A DNA stretch of 64,000 bases from CAYJAD01 sp964371195. GTDB lineage: Bacteria > Desulfobacterota > Desulfovibrionia > Desulfovibrionales > Desulfovibrionaceae. The stretch covers positions 3,079 through 67,078 of the forward strand of contig CAYJLD010000002.1 in assembly GCA_964371195.1 (NCBI GenBank), given 5' to 3'. The first letter of the stretch is position 1; each line of letters opens with the position of its first letter. The translations under genes were made by a program, and so were the position numbers. The notes below the pieces were generated by a model. It ran no database searches, had not been told where the DNA came from, and was given only the letters and a program-made list of their open reading frames with translations. Shown here piece by piece: positions 1 to 8,447 of the stretch.

Positions 1-215
1 AACAAACTTTAGTGAATATATAAACAAAAAAATTGATTAGCTAAATATACAAATTAGTAAAAATTACTTTTTCAAAAAAACATAGTAAAAAGCTAAGAAA
101 AACTAATAAGAAAATATAGGACTTATTTGAAAGCTTGACTAACAAATAGTTGACAGACATAGATTTTATTCTTATCTTTGATACACAAGACAACCTTTAC
201 GCACGAGGCAGATTT

Positions 216-2978
216 ATGTCTAAAGACGATGCTAACAATGCGCAAAAGGATTTGAATTCTAAAAATAGCAATAATCAAAGTCCTTCTGTATTTGATGATA
301 TTTTTAATTCACAAACCGTAACAGACAATATACCTACAAACCTAGCTAAGAATGCAACAGAAAATGTAGCAAATATTGCTAAAAGTAAAGTGGGAGTTAG
401 ATCAACTCCACTTGCACCAATTGCAAGCTCAGATCTACAAGGGGCACAAAGCATAATGTCAAATAATAAAAAAATAAATAATACACCAGCACCAGCGTCA
501 AACGATGCAAATGCCACAACTAGTGCTAAAAACCAAGCACAGCCTGTAGTAAATAATACTCAAGCTGAAGCTGCTTCTAGCTCGGTTGAACAAAGTAAGT
601 CTGAGCAAAATGTGCCTACAGCAGCGCCTAAGGACACTTTGCAAACTACTTCTGCCTCTAAGGTACCGCAAGTAGACCAAGGCTCACAACCAAGTCCTAC
701 ACCTAATGCGAATGAGCCAAGCCAAGATGAACAAAAAGAAGCGGCTGCTAATCCAAACCTAACACCTAAGGATAGTGAAGGGTTTGCACAATTATCTCCA
801 TCCGAAGTGGACTTTATACCACCTTTATTGCGTAGTTTAAGTACCTTAATGCGCTTACGTGGTAAAAACATTTCACCACAATTCTTATATGCTGGCCTTG
901 CTGGAGTAGGTGAAGTAACACCAGGTGAATGCATGCGTGCAGCAGCTCGTGTAGGTCTACAGGCGCGCATTATTCCACGTAACAGCATACAAGACATCTC
1001 TCCCATGACCCTGCCTTGTGTTTTACTTTTGCAAAATGGGCGTTCATGTGTACTGACAGCCTTTAAGCGTCAAGTGGCCACGGTTATATTTCCAGAATCT
1101 GGTGAAGAGCCATATCAAGTTAATATTGATACATTAAACAAAGATTACACTGGATATGCAGCTTTTGGTTCCATAGAAAAAAAGGCTGACAGACGTATTG
1201 ATACATTTAGACATGAAGGTGGAAAACGGTGGTTTTGGGATGCCATTAAGCACTATGGACCAATTTATCGCCATGCTGCTTTTGCTAGTGTGATAATTAA
1301 CCTTATTGCGCTTGGTAGTCCATTATTCGTCATGAATGTTTATGACCGTGTTGTACCTAACCATGCTTTAGAGACCCTATGGGTTTTAGCTTTAGGTATA
1401 ACTCTTGCGTATTTATTTGACTTTTTATTAAGAACATTACGCAATTACTTTGTTGATACTGCTGGTCGTAATGCTGACGTAGTAATTTCTAGTATGCTAG
1501 TTGATAAAGTTCTAACCATGCAGCTTGATCACAAACCAGAATCCACAGGGGCACTTGTTAATAATGTGCGTGAATTTGAGGCCTTGCGTGAGTTTTTTAG
1601 CTCATCAACTCTACTTTCATGCATAGACCTACCCTTCTTGGTATTATTCTTACTCTGCCTAAGCTTTATTGGTGGACCGTTAGTTCTTTTACCTCTCATA
1701 GCCATGCCCATTATGTTTGGGGCTGGATTTATCTTACAATCTTTAGCCAAACGAGCGGCCGAAAAAAGCTATGCCCAAAGTATGCATAAAAATGCCCTAC
1801 TGACTGAAATGGTAAATGGACTTGAAACCCTAAAGTGTTGTCAAGGTGAAAACCGTATGCAACGTGTGTGGGAGACAGTGGTAGAAAACTCCGCACAAGC
1901 CAATGCTGAAACCAAGAAATATGGTTCATTAGCTGTTGGATTTTCAGTATTTATTACTCAATTTGTTACTGTTGGCATGGTGGTTTGGGGTGTATATTTA
2001 ATTTCTGAAGGCACTTTAACCATGGGTGGCCTTATTGGTAGTAATATTTTAGCTGGTCGTGCCATGGCTCCTTTAATGCAAATGGCAGGACTTATTACAC
2101 GTTACCAAAATTCACGCATTTCGCTTGACGCTTTAAATATGCTTATGGCTCTGCCTTCAGAAGATAGACAAGCCCAAGCTACTGTGGACTTTGGCCCCTT
2201 GCAACCATCGTTTACCTTTGAAAATGTAAGTTTTGCCTATCCTAACTCAGCGCGTACCGCCGTTGACAACCTATCCTTACACATAGAACCAGGTGAAAAA
2301 GTTGGTGTTATTGGGCGTATGGGCTCAGGTAAATCTACATTAATACGCTTACTTATTGGCTTATATCAACCCAAGGATGGTGCAGTAAAATTTGGTGGGG
2401 TTGATATTCGTCAGCTAGCTGGTGCAGATTTACGTGCAAGAGTTGGTTTTGCCCCGCAAGATACTGTACTTTTTTATGGTAGTATACGCGACAATATTGT
2501 ACTTGGAGATCCAAGTGTAAACGATTTACGTACTATTAGAGCGGCCAATTTATCTGGGGTAATTGAATTTGTGCGCACCAACCCTGAAGGCTTTGGGGCA
2601 CAAGTTGGAGAGCAAGGTAAATCCCTTTCAGGTGGTCAACGTCAAGCAATTGGTTTAGCAAGAGCCCTTGTGCGTGACCCAGAAGTGCTTATATTAGATG
2701 AACCAACAAGTAATATGGATACATCTTCTGAACAAGCCGTGCAATCACGCCTTATGAAGATAATGAAATATAAAACTTTGATACTTGTAACCCACCGCAT
2801 GAGCATGCTTAAAATGGTGGACAGACTAATTGTTATGGATCAAGGGCGTATTGTTGCTGATGGTCCCAAGGACGAAGTTATACAAAAATTACGCTCAGCA
2901 ATTCCACAAGCTGCTAGGCAAAATGCAGAGGTTAGTGACTTAACTGCACAAGCAGCAAAGGTAGCACAAAATAGCTAA
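216..2978 (+). CDS. LapB-like type I secretion ABC transporter (permease-ATPase) with long N-terminal extension
   Basis: Inner-membrane ABC exporter of a type I secretion system, probably exporting a large RTX/LapA-type adhesin. Counting from the ATG at 216 (920 aa), residues 1 to about 195 are low-complexity, rich in Asn, Ala, Ser, Pro and Gln. About 196-323 is a C39-peptidase-like domain without an obvious catalytic Cys, as in LapB. The membrane domain covers about 350-633. The ATPase domain has Walker A GRMGSGKST (700-708), LSGGQ (804-808), Walker B LILDEPTS (825-832) and the H-loop THR (about 860). The frame is open from a TTG at 150, but the ATG at 216 has a GAGG 7 nt upstream and is preferred. 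First gene of an operon running to 10544. The N-terminal extension is unusual, since LapB proteins are around 720 aa. Confidence 0.93.
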   Translation: MSKDDANNAQKDLNSKNSNNQSPSVFDDIFNSQTVTDNIPTNLAKNATENVANIAKSKVGVRSTPLAPIASSDLQGAQSIMSNNKKINNTPAPASNDANATTSAKNQAQPVVNNTQAEAASSSVEQSKSEQNVPTAAPKDTLQTTSASKVPQVDQGSQPSPTPNANEPSQDEQKEAAANPNLTPKDSEGFAQLSPSEVDFIPPLLRSLSTLMRLRGKNISPQFLYAGLAGVGEVTPGECMRAAARVGLQARIIPRNSIQDISPMTLPCVLLLQNGRSCVLTAFKRQVATVIFPESGEEPYQVNIDTLNKDYTGYAAFGSIEKKADRRIDTFRHEGGKRWFWDAIKHYGPIYRHAAFASVIINLIALGSPLFVMNVYDRVVPNHALETLWVLALGITLAYLFDFLLRTLRNYFVDTAGRNADVVISSMLVDKVLTMQLDHKPESTGALVNNVREFEALREFFSSSTLLSCIDLPFLVLFLLCLSFIGGPLVLLPLIAMPIMFGAGFILQSLAKRAAEKSYAQSMHKNALLTEMVNGLETLKCCQGENRMQRVWETVVENSAQANAETKKYGSLAVGFSVFITQFVTVGMVVWGVYLISEGTLTMGGLIGSNILAGRAMAPLMQMAGLITRYQNSRISLDALNMLMALPSEDRQAQATVDFGPLQPSFTFENVSFAYPNSARTAVDNLSLHIEPGEKVGVIGRMGSGKSTLIRLLIGLYQPKDGAVKFGGVDIRQLAGADLRARVGFAPQDTVLFYGSIRDNIVLGDPSVNDLRTIRAANLSGVIEFVRTNPEGFGAQVGEQGKSLSGGQRQAIGLARALVRDPEVLILDEPTSNMDTSSEQAVQSRLMKIMKYKTLILVTHRMSMLKMVDRLIVMDQGRIVADGPKDEVIQKLRSAIPQAARQNAEVSDLTAQAAKVAQNS

Positions 2979-2994
2979 TTAATTCGAGGTTGTT

Positions 2995-4419
2995 ATGCAA
3001 AATAATCAAAATGGAGGCTTTTTTTCGGGCCTTAGAAACTTTATACAAATGCTTAAGGATGGCGCGTCATCAACAAATTTTGACCAAGATAATCAACGCC
3101 AAAAACTTGATACTTCTGAGCTAGCCTATGCCGATGTGGTGGAAGCAGCTATGCAGCGTAAACCCACTATGCAAGCGCGCTTATTATCACTTGCTACAGG
3201 ACTTTTTATTGCTATATTCATTGCTTGGGCAGCTTGGGCAGAGGTAGACGAAGTAACGCGTGCTGAAGGTAAGGTTATTGCTTCACAACGCACGCAGATT
3301 ATTCAAAACCTTGAGGGTGGTATCTTGCAAGATATTTTGGTGCGTGAAGGTCAAATCATCACCAAGGGCACACCATTAGCCCGTATTGATAACGAAATGG
3401 CAGCCAGTACTTATAGAGATGCACTTAGCAAATCGCTTGAACATACAGCTGCAATTATACGCCTAGAATCAGAGCTTACAGACGTTGAGCCAGTTTATCC
3501 TGAAGAAATTGTTCGTGATGCTCCGCAGGTTATTGCAGACCAAAATTCAGCCCTTGCTGCACGTAAACTACAACGTGATAGTGAAATTATTGTATTAAAA
3601 TCTCAATATGAGCAACGCCTTCAAGAGGTTGAAGAACAACAAGCTCGTAAACGCTCAGTTGACCGTAATTTAGCTTTAGCCATTGAGCAACGTAATACTG
3701 TATTGCCACTACTTAAGCGTAAGAATTATTCACGCATTGAATTCTTAAATTTGGAACAAGAAGTTGCCAATCTTGAGGGTGAGCTTGAAGGGCTGACTGT
3801 ATCTATACCCAAGGCTCAAGCTGCCGCTGATGAAGCTTTGCAACGTATTGCTTTTCGTGAGGCTGAACTTGACACAGCCATTACCGAAGAGATTAATGAG
3901 CGCCGTGCTGAGCTCAATTCACTAAAAGAAACTATTTCGGCCGGTAGTGACCGTGTCACTCGTACTGTAGTGCGCTCGCCAGTCAATGGTACAATACAAC
4001 AAATTCATCTTAACACTCTTGGCGGTGTTGTAAAACCTGGTGAAGCCATAATGGAAGTTGTGCCTATTGATGATACACTATTAGTGGAAGTTAGAGTGCG
4101 CCCCTCAGATGTTGCTTTTTTACACCCAGACCAAAAAGCTATGCTCAAATTTTCCGCCTATGACTTTGGTGTTTATGGTGGGCTTGATGGTGTTCTTGAA
4201 CAAATAAGTGCTGATACTATTGAAGATAAACAAGGTGAGGTTTTTTATCTTGCCAAGTTACGTACTAATAAAACCGGAATTACACATCGGGGAGAAATCT
4301 TACCTATTATTCCAGGTATGACTGCAACAGCAGACATTCTCACCGGACGTAAGACCATTCTCGATTATATACTAAAACCCATTCTCAAAGCACAACAAAA
4401 CGCACTACGCGAAAGGTAG
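2995..4419 (+). CDS. LapC/HlyD-family membrane fusion protein of type I secretion
   Basis: Periplasmic adaptor that links the ABC exporter just upstream to a TolC-like outer-membrane channel. The 474-aa protein has a cytoplasmic N-terminus, a single membrane span at about residues 62-84, a lipoyl/barrel-sandwich half-motif (EGGILQDILVREG), a long Glu/Gln/Arg-rich coiled coil (about 140-310), the second half-motif (VRSPVNGTIQQI) and a beta-barrel C-terminus ending in the typical ILDYILKPI. This order and length match HlyD/LapC proteins. The start ATG has a CGAGG 6-7 nt upstream and lies 16 nt after the exporter gene. No TolC/LapE gene is in the window, so the third component must be encoded elsewhere. 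Confidence 0.94.
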   Translation: MQNNQNGGFFSGLRNFIQMLKDGASSTNFDQDNQRQKLDTSELAYADVVEAAMQRKPTMQARLLSLATGLFIAIFIAWAAWAEVDEVTRAEGKVIASQRTQIIQNLEGGILQDILVREGQIITKGTPLARIDNEMAASTYRDALSKSLEHTAAIIRLESELTDVEPVYPEEIVRDAPQVIADQNSALAARKLQRDSEIIVLKSQYEQRLQEVEEQQARKRSVDRNLALAIEQRNTVLPLLKRKNYSRIEFLNLEQEVANLEGELEGLTVSIPKAQAAADEALQRIAFREAELDTAITEEINERRAELNSLKETISAGSDRVTRTVVRSPVNGTIQQIHLNTLGGVVKPGEAIMEVVPIDDTLLVEVRVRPSDVAFLHPDQKAMLKFSAYDFGVYGGLDGVLEQISADTIEDKQGEVFYLAKLRTNKTGITHRGEILPIIPGMTATADILTGRKTILDYILKPILKAQQNALRER

Positions 4420-4425
4420 AATGGT

Positions 4426-6498
4426 ATGCGCCAAAATAAGTCTGGCAAAAAAGTTCATTATCGTAGCTTTTGGCTACTTGGTTTATTAATGGTAGCTCTA
4501 CTCGGTGTTACCTCCATGTTTGCAATGTACACCACAAATTATGTGGCACAAAGCATGGAGCAAAACCTTGCTATTACCCTAACATCTAATGCCAAGGGTA
4601 AGACTGAAGCTATTAACTTGTGGCTTACAACTATTGACCAAGACACAAAACGTTTTGTGGATCGTGATATGATTCGCTTGTTTTGTGCTGAGTCAGTATT
4701 AAAAGCTCAAGGTAGTGCTACATCCACTCAGCTAGGGCAAATGGAAGCATTGCAAGAAGATACTGGAAAACTTGAAAATATTCGTGACCTTATCATTCAG
4801 CAGCTCATGACATTTATTGAAACTACAAGCTTTACTGCTGGAGGTATTTGGGATGCTAACTTAAAGAGTTTACTTTTTACCAATGGTTTAGAGGAAACTC
4901 TTTCAGAAGAACAAAAAGTACTAGTTGAGCAAACCTTAAATACTGGTGAAGTTACATTTTCTAATGTGCATGATGGATTAGCTGGGCTTATGATTACTAT
5001 GGTCTATCCCATATTCCCACCAGAATACACTGAACTTCCAAAAGAAAGAGCTGTTGCTACCTTGCTACTTGAAATACCTCTTGAAGCTCCCATATCTAAA
5101 ATATTTAAAGGTGCAGAAGATAAAAATCAAGAGGCAACACCATATCGCCTATTCCAATGGACTGCACAAAGTAGTGCTTTACAGTTCATTAATTTAGAAA
5201 CAGGTCAACTGATCACTTTTGATGAGTGGAAAACCCCAAAAAACGAAGAACTGCCTATTATGAAGCGCGTACTGCCAGACGGTAGTTTTGTTTACTCTCT
5301 TGGTATACCAATAGCCAATAAAAATCTATTGGTTAGTAGCGAAGAACCTGCTCACATTGCAGAAGACTTTTATGCTAATTTCCGTAACTTTATGATTATA
5401 TTTGTGGCAGGGGCCATCATAGTTACTGGCCTTTTACTTTGGGCTTGTTGGTGGTTCTTTGTGGGAAGGTATGAGCGTAAGGTTGAAGCCAGCATGCGTA
5501 AGCTCAATGAAGACGTGAATACGCAGCAACAAATTATTGATAGTATTAATGCTACTCTGACTGACGGTGTTGTTTTAACAGATACACTGGGTAATATTAT
5601 ATATTCCAATGCAAGTTTTGCTAAAATGGTCTATCATGAAAATAGTGATGACATTGTTGGATTTAAGATGGGTAGCATACTTAATCCAGATGCGGCTGAA
5701 ATGCTCCAAAATCACCTCGATAGAGTGGTTAGATCTGAAAAAGATCATGATTTTGAAGAAAAACTTACCATACAAGGCAAGGATGTGTATTGGCAAGCAA
5801 TATACAGTCCATACTTTGGAGATCACGAACATGTAAGTGGTGTAGTTGCTGTTTACCGCGATACAACAAAGATGGTGGAAGAACGTGAAGCCGAACAAGC
5901 CAGAATTGAGCAACTAATTCAAGTACTAACCATGTCGGTTGGCTTGGTAAACCCATATCTTAGAGGTCACTCCATGCATATGGGAGAGTTGGCAGAAAAC
6001 ATTGCTAAACTCATGGAATGCACTAAGGAAGAGCAAAAAACCATTGGCATGGCTGCTGCGTTAAGCCAAATGGGTATGATTAGTTTACCTAAAGAAATTA
6101 TTAATAAAAAAGGTGCACTAACAGATGAAGAACGTGAAATCATGAAAACTCACGTTTCAAAAACATGTGATATGCTAGCTGACTTTGACTTTGGCCTCCC
6201 AGTACAAGAAACCATACTTCAAATGAATGAAAACATGGATGGTAGCGGATATCCACGTCAATTAAAAGGCGATCAAATTAGCATGAATGCGCGTATCTTA
6301 CACTTAGCAAACTCATTTTGCGCCATTTTGCGCCCAAGAGTATATAGGCAAGCTAGAAGCTTAAGCGATACCATAGCAATTCTCGACAAAGAACAAAATA
6401 TTTACGATTTCGAAGTATTGAAAATGTTAAAGGTATTTGTCATAAGCCCAGAAGGAAAAGTTTTTGTAAATAAATTACAACGTAAACACGCAAAGTAA
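4426..6498 (+). CDS. Membrane PAS receptor with degenerate HD-GYP domain (LapD-analogue candidate 1)
   Basis: A 690-aa inner-membrane receptor with spans at about residues 14-36 and 321-346 enclosing a roughly 280-aa periplasmic sensor, then a PAS domain (about 365-480) and an HD-GYP-like domain (about 500-685). The HD-GYP fold keeps GHS (H515), H576 and DGSGYP (605-610). The metal-binding HD pair is replaced by S547-Q548 (LSQMG) and the HHE motif reads MNE. Phosphodiesterase activity is therefore unlikely, and a nucleotide-binding or signalling role is more plausible. Its gene is 6 nt after the HlyD-like gene and in the same operon as a LapG-like protease. I infer a LapD-like role of controlling LapG across the membrane. 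It is a paralogue of the protein at 8448-10544. Confidence 0.85.
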   Translation: MRQNKSGKKVHYRSFWLLGLLMVALLGVTSMFAMYTTNYVAQSMEQNLAITLTSNAKGKTEAINLWLTTIDQDTKRFVDRDMIRLFCAESVLKAQGSATSTQLGQMEALQEDTGKLENIRDLIIQQLMTFIETTSFTAGGIWDANLKSLLFTNGLEETLSEEQKVLVEQTLNTGEVTFSNVHDGLAGLMITMVYPIFPPEYTELPKERAVATLLLEIPLEAPISKIFKGAEDKNQEATPYRLFQWTAQSSALQFINLETGQLITFDEWKTPKNEELPIMKRVLPDGSFVYSLGIPIANKNLLVSSEEPAHIAEDFYANFRNFMIIFVAGAIIVTGLLLWACWWFFVGRYERKVEASMRKLNEDVNTQQQIIDSINATLTDGVVLTDTLGNIIYSNASFAKMVYHENSDDIVGFKMGSILNPDAAEMLQNHLDRVVRSEKDHDFEEKLTIQGKDVYWQAIYSPYFGDHEHVSGVVAVYRDTTKMVEEREAEQARIEQLIQVLTMSVGLVNPYLRGHSMHMGELAENIAKLMECTKEEQKTIGMAAALSQMGMISLPKEIINKKGALTDEEREIMKTHVSKTCDMLADFDFGLPVQETILQMNENMDGSGYPRQLKGDQISMNARILHLANSFCAILRPRVYRQARSLSDTIAILDKEQNIYDFEVLKMLKVFVISPEGKVFVNKLQRKHAK

Positions 6499-6510
6499 TA
6501 GGGGAATGAT

Positions 6511-7725
6511 ATGAAGATTATATTTTTGCCTCAGCATTTTCCAGGGCCTTTTCGCTATACAGCTGCAAGACTTGCAGCAGATAAAAGCAATAAAGTTATT
6601 TTTATAACTGACCGTTCGCGCCGTGATGTGCGTATACCTGGAGTTAGGCGAATTCTTATATCAATTCCTCAAGGACCACATATTGCTGATCGCGCTGAAC
6701 ATGAAGCTGTGCGCTCCATTAAAAGAGGAACACAAATTGCTAATGCCTTGCTACACCTAAAAAACACAGGGTTCATACCGGATATTATAATAGGTAATGC
6801 CGGATATGGTTGCAGTCTTTATGCTAAGGACATTTTTCCTGATGCTTTTTTAGCTATCTATGCCGATGGCTATCAAGGTAGCAGTAGTATGTTAACCACC
6901 TTAAAGCCACGCCATGCCTATCCAACAGTTAACTTTTCCCCTGAGCGTGTGCGTAATTTATTTCAATGGGATGCTTTTAATGATTGCCAAATGGCTTTTA
7001 CATCTACAAATTGGCAAAAATCTCTTTATCCAAAATCGCTAACCAAGCAAATTCAAGTGCTACACGAAGGCATTGATACACAATTTTTTAGCCCAAAACC
7101 AGGACAAAAATTTTGTATAGAAGGTTGTGATTTATCTCATGTTGATGAACTTGTAACCTTTTCTGGGCGCAGTATTGATACTAGACGTAACTTCCCACAA
7201 TTTTTACATAGTATACCTCAAATACTTATAGAAAGACCAAATTGCCATGTGGTAGTTATGGCAGGTTCGCAAGAAAGAGAATCAGCAATTGACGCATCTT
7301 GGTCAGAATTATTATTTAATAAATATGATGTAGATAAAAATCGTGTGCACTTTCTTAGCTTTAGACCATATAAAGATTATCGAATGATGCTTCAAGCTTC
7401 TTCTGTGCACGTATTCTTATCCACACCAAACGCACTTTCCACAGGACTTTTTGAAGCCATGAGTTGCGGTTGCCTTGTAATTGCTGGGGATACTGACCCA
7501 GTGCGTGAAGTCATAGAGCATGGGCGTAATGGATTTTTATATGATATTTGGAATGCTGAATCCTTGACCCAAACTATTATTGGAGTGTTAAGCGCATATA
7601 AACGCATGGAAACATTGCGTGATCTTGCACGTCAAGAAATGTGCAAATCATATGATTCACATACGCAAACCGAACACAATGTTCAAAGCATTTTACAAAA
7701 CTATGCTAAATGGAAAAAAAAGTAA
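6511..7725 (+). CDS. GT4-family glycosyltransferase in the Lap-like operon
   Basis: A 404-aa soluble glycosyltransferase of the GT-B fold. The N-terminal half begins MKIIFLPQHFPGPF. The C-terminal nucleotide-sugar domain has FSGRSIDTRRNF, the HEGIDTQFF motif at the domain junction, and the GT4 donor-site pattern STGLFEAMSCGCLVIAG followed by DPVREVIEHGRNGFL. Donor and acceptor cannot be told from sequence. It lies 12 nt after the first receptor gene and 26 nt before the protease gene, so it is co-transcribed with the secretion and protease genes. Glycosylation of the exported adhesin, or of a matching surface glycan, is an inference from context only. Confidence 0.88.
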   Translation: MKIIFLPQHFPGPFRYTAARLAADKSNKVIFITDRSRRDVRIPGVRRILISIPQGPHIADRAEHEAVRSIKRGTQIANALLHLKNTGFIPDIIIGNAGYGCSLYAKDIFPDAFLAIYADGYQGSSSMLTTLKPRHAYPTVNFSPERVRNLFQWDAFNDCQMAFTSTNWQKSLYPKSLTKQIQVLHEGIDTQFFSPKPGQKFCIEGCDLSHVDELVTFSGRSIDTRRNFPQFLHSIPQILIERPNCHVVVMAGSQERESAIDASWSELLFNKYDVDKNRVHFLSFRPYKDYRMMLQASSVHVFLSTPNALSTGLFEAMSCGCLVIAGDTDPVREVIEHGRNGFLYDIWNAESLTQTIIGVLSAYKRMETLRDLARQEMCKSYDSHTQTEHNVQSILQNYAKWKKK

Positions 7726-7751
7726 TAGTATCTTCAGATAAACAATAATAT

Positions 7752-8435
7752 ATGCATCATATAGCCCTAATGCAAACAAAATTAGTGCCGAAGAGCTTGC
7801 TAATCCTTATTGCCATGAGCATGTTTTTTTTCATGTCTTCATGGCATATGGCGTATGGTGCGGAGGCAAAAAAAAGTGATCGGGTAAAACTTTTTGGTTC
7901 CATTGAGTTTAGAGGTACATTAAAAGGCCTACCTCAATGGTTAAAGGTTCAAGATAAGCATAACAAAAATGACATACTTCAAAATGGTGTAAAACTTAAT
8001 GCTGGAACAACTTGGGAAGGATTAAAAGCAAAGGTTGAAGGAAAACCATTAATAGAGCAAATAAAAATTGTAAATTCCTTTTGGAATCAATGGCCTTATA
8101 AGCAGGATTCCGCACTTTATAAAGCTCCGGACTATTGGGCTGCACCATATGAATTTAGAAAACGGTCCGGAGATTGCGAAGACTATGCTATTACTAAATA
8201 TTTTACCCTGCGCGCTCTAGGAGTGCCCATGGAAAAATTACGAATAGTAGTTGTTAAAGACTCAATTTTAAATCTTGCTCATGCCATCCTTGCTGTCTAT
8301 ATTGATGGAGATGCATATATATTGGATAATCTTTCAAGAAACGTACTTTCTCATACGAGAATACGCAACTATATACCTCAATATTCTGTCAATGAAAAGA
8401 ATAGATGGATGCATGTAATGCCCAAAAAAAAATAA
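7752..8435 (+). CDS. LapG-like periplasmic cysteine protease (bacterial transglutaminase-like, BTLCP)
   Basis: Periplasmic protease of the LapG family, which cleaves the N-terminal anchor of LapA-type adhesins and frees them from the cell surface. The 227-aa protein has a hydrophobic signal segment at about 13-37 (cleavage probably after AYGA). The catalytic triad is visible as C142 (SGDCEDY), H177 (AHAIL) and D192 (ILDNL). The acidic residues next to C142 match the calcium site known in LapG. There is no strong ribosome binding site at 7752, and an ATG at 7770 is an alternative. The gene ends directly at the ATG region of the second receptor gene (TAA at 8433-8435). It is flanked on both sides by receptor genes, with the glycosyltransferase gene in between on one side. 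Confidence 0.92.
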   Translation: MHHIALMQTKLVPKSLLILIAMSMFFFMSSWHMAYGAEAKKSDRVKLFGSIEFRGTLKGLPQWLKVQDKHNKNDILQNGVKLNAGTTWEGLKAKVEGKPLIEQIKIVNSFWNQWPYKQDSALYKAPDYWAAPYEFRKRSGDCEDYAITKYFTLRALGVPMEKLRIVVVKDSILNLAHAILAVYIDGDAYILDNLSRNVLSHTRIRNYIPQYSVNEKNRWMHVMPKKK

Positions 8436-8447
8436 ATGGAGATGGCT

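Noticed and set aside
150..215. TTG start for the ABC exporter at 150
   Set aside because: No ribosome binding site there, whereas the ATG at 216 has GAGG at good spacing.
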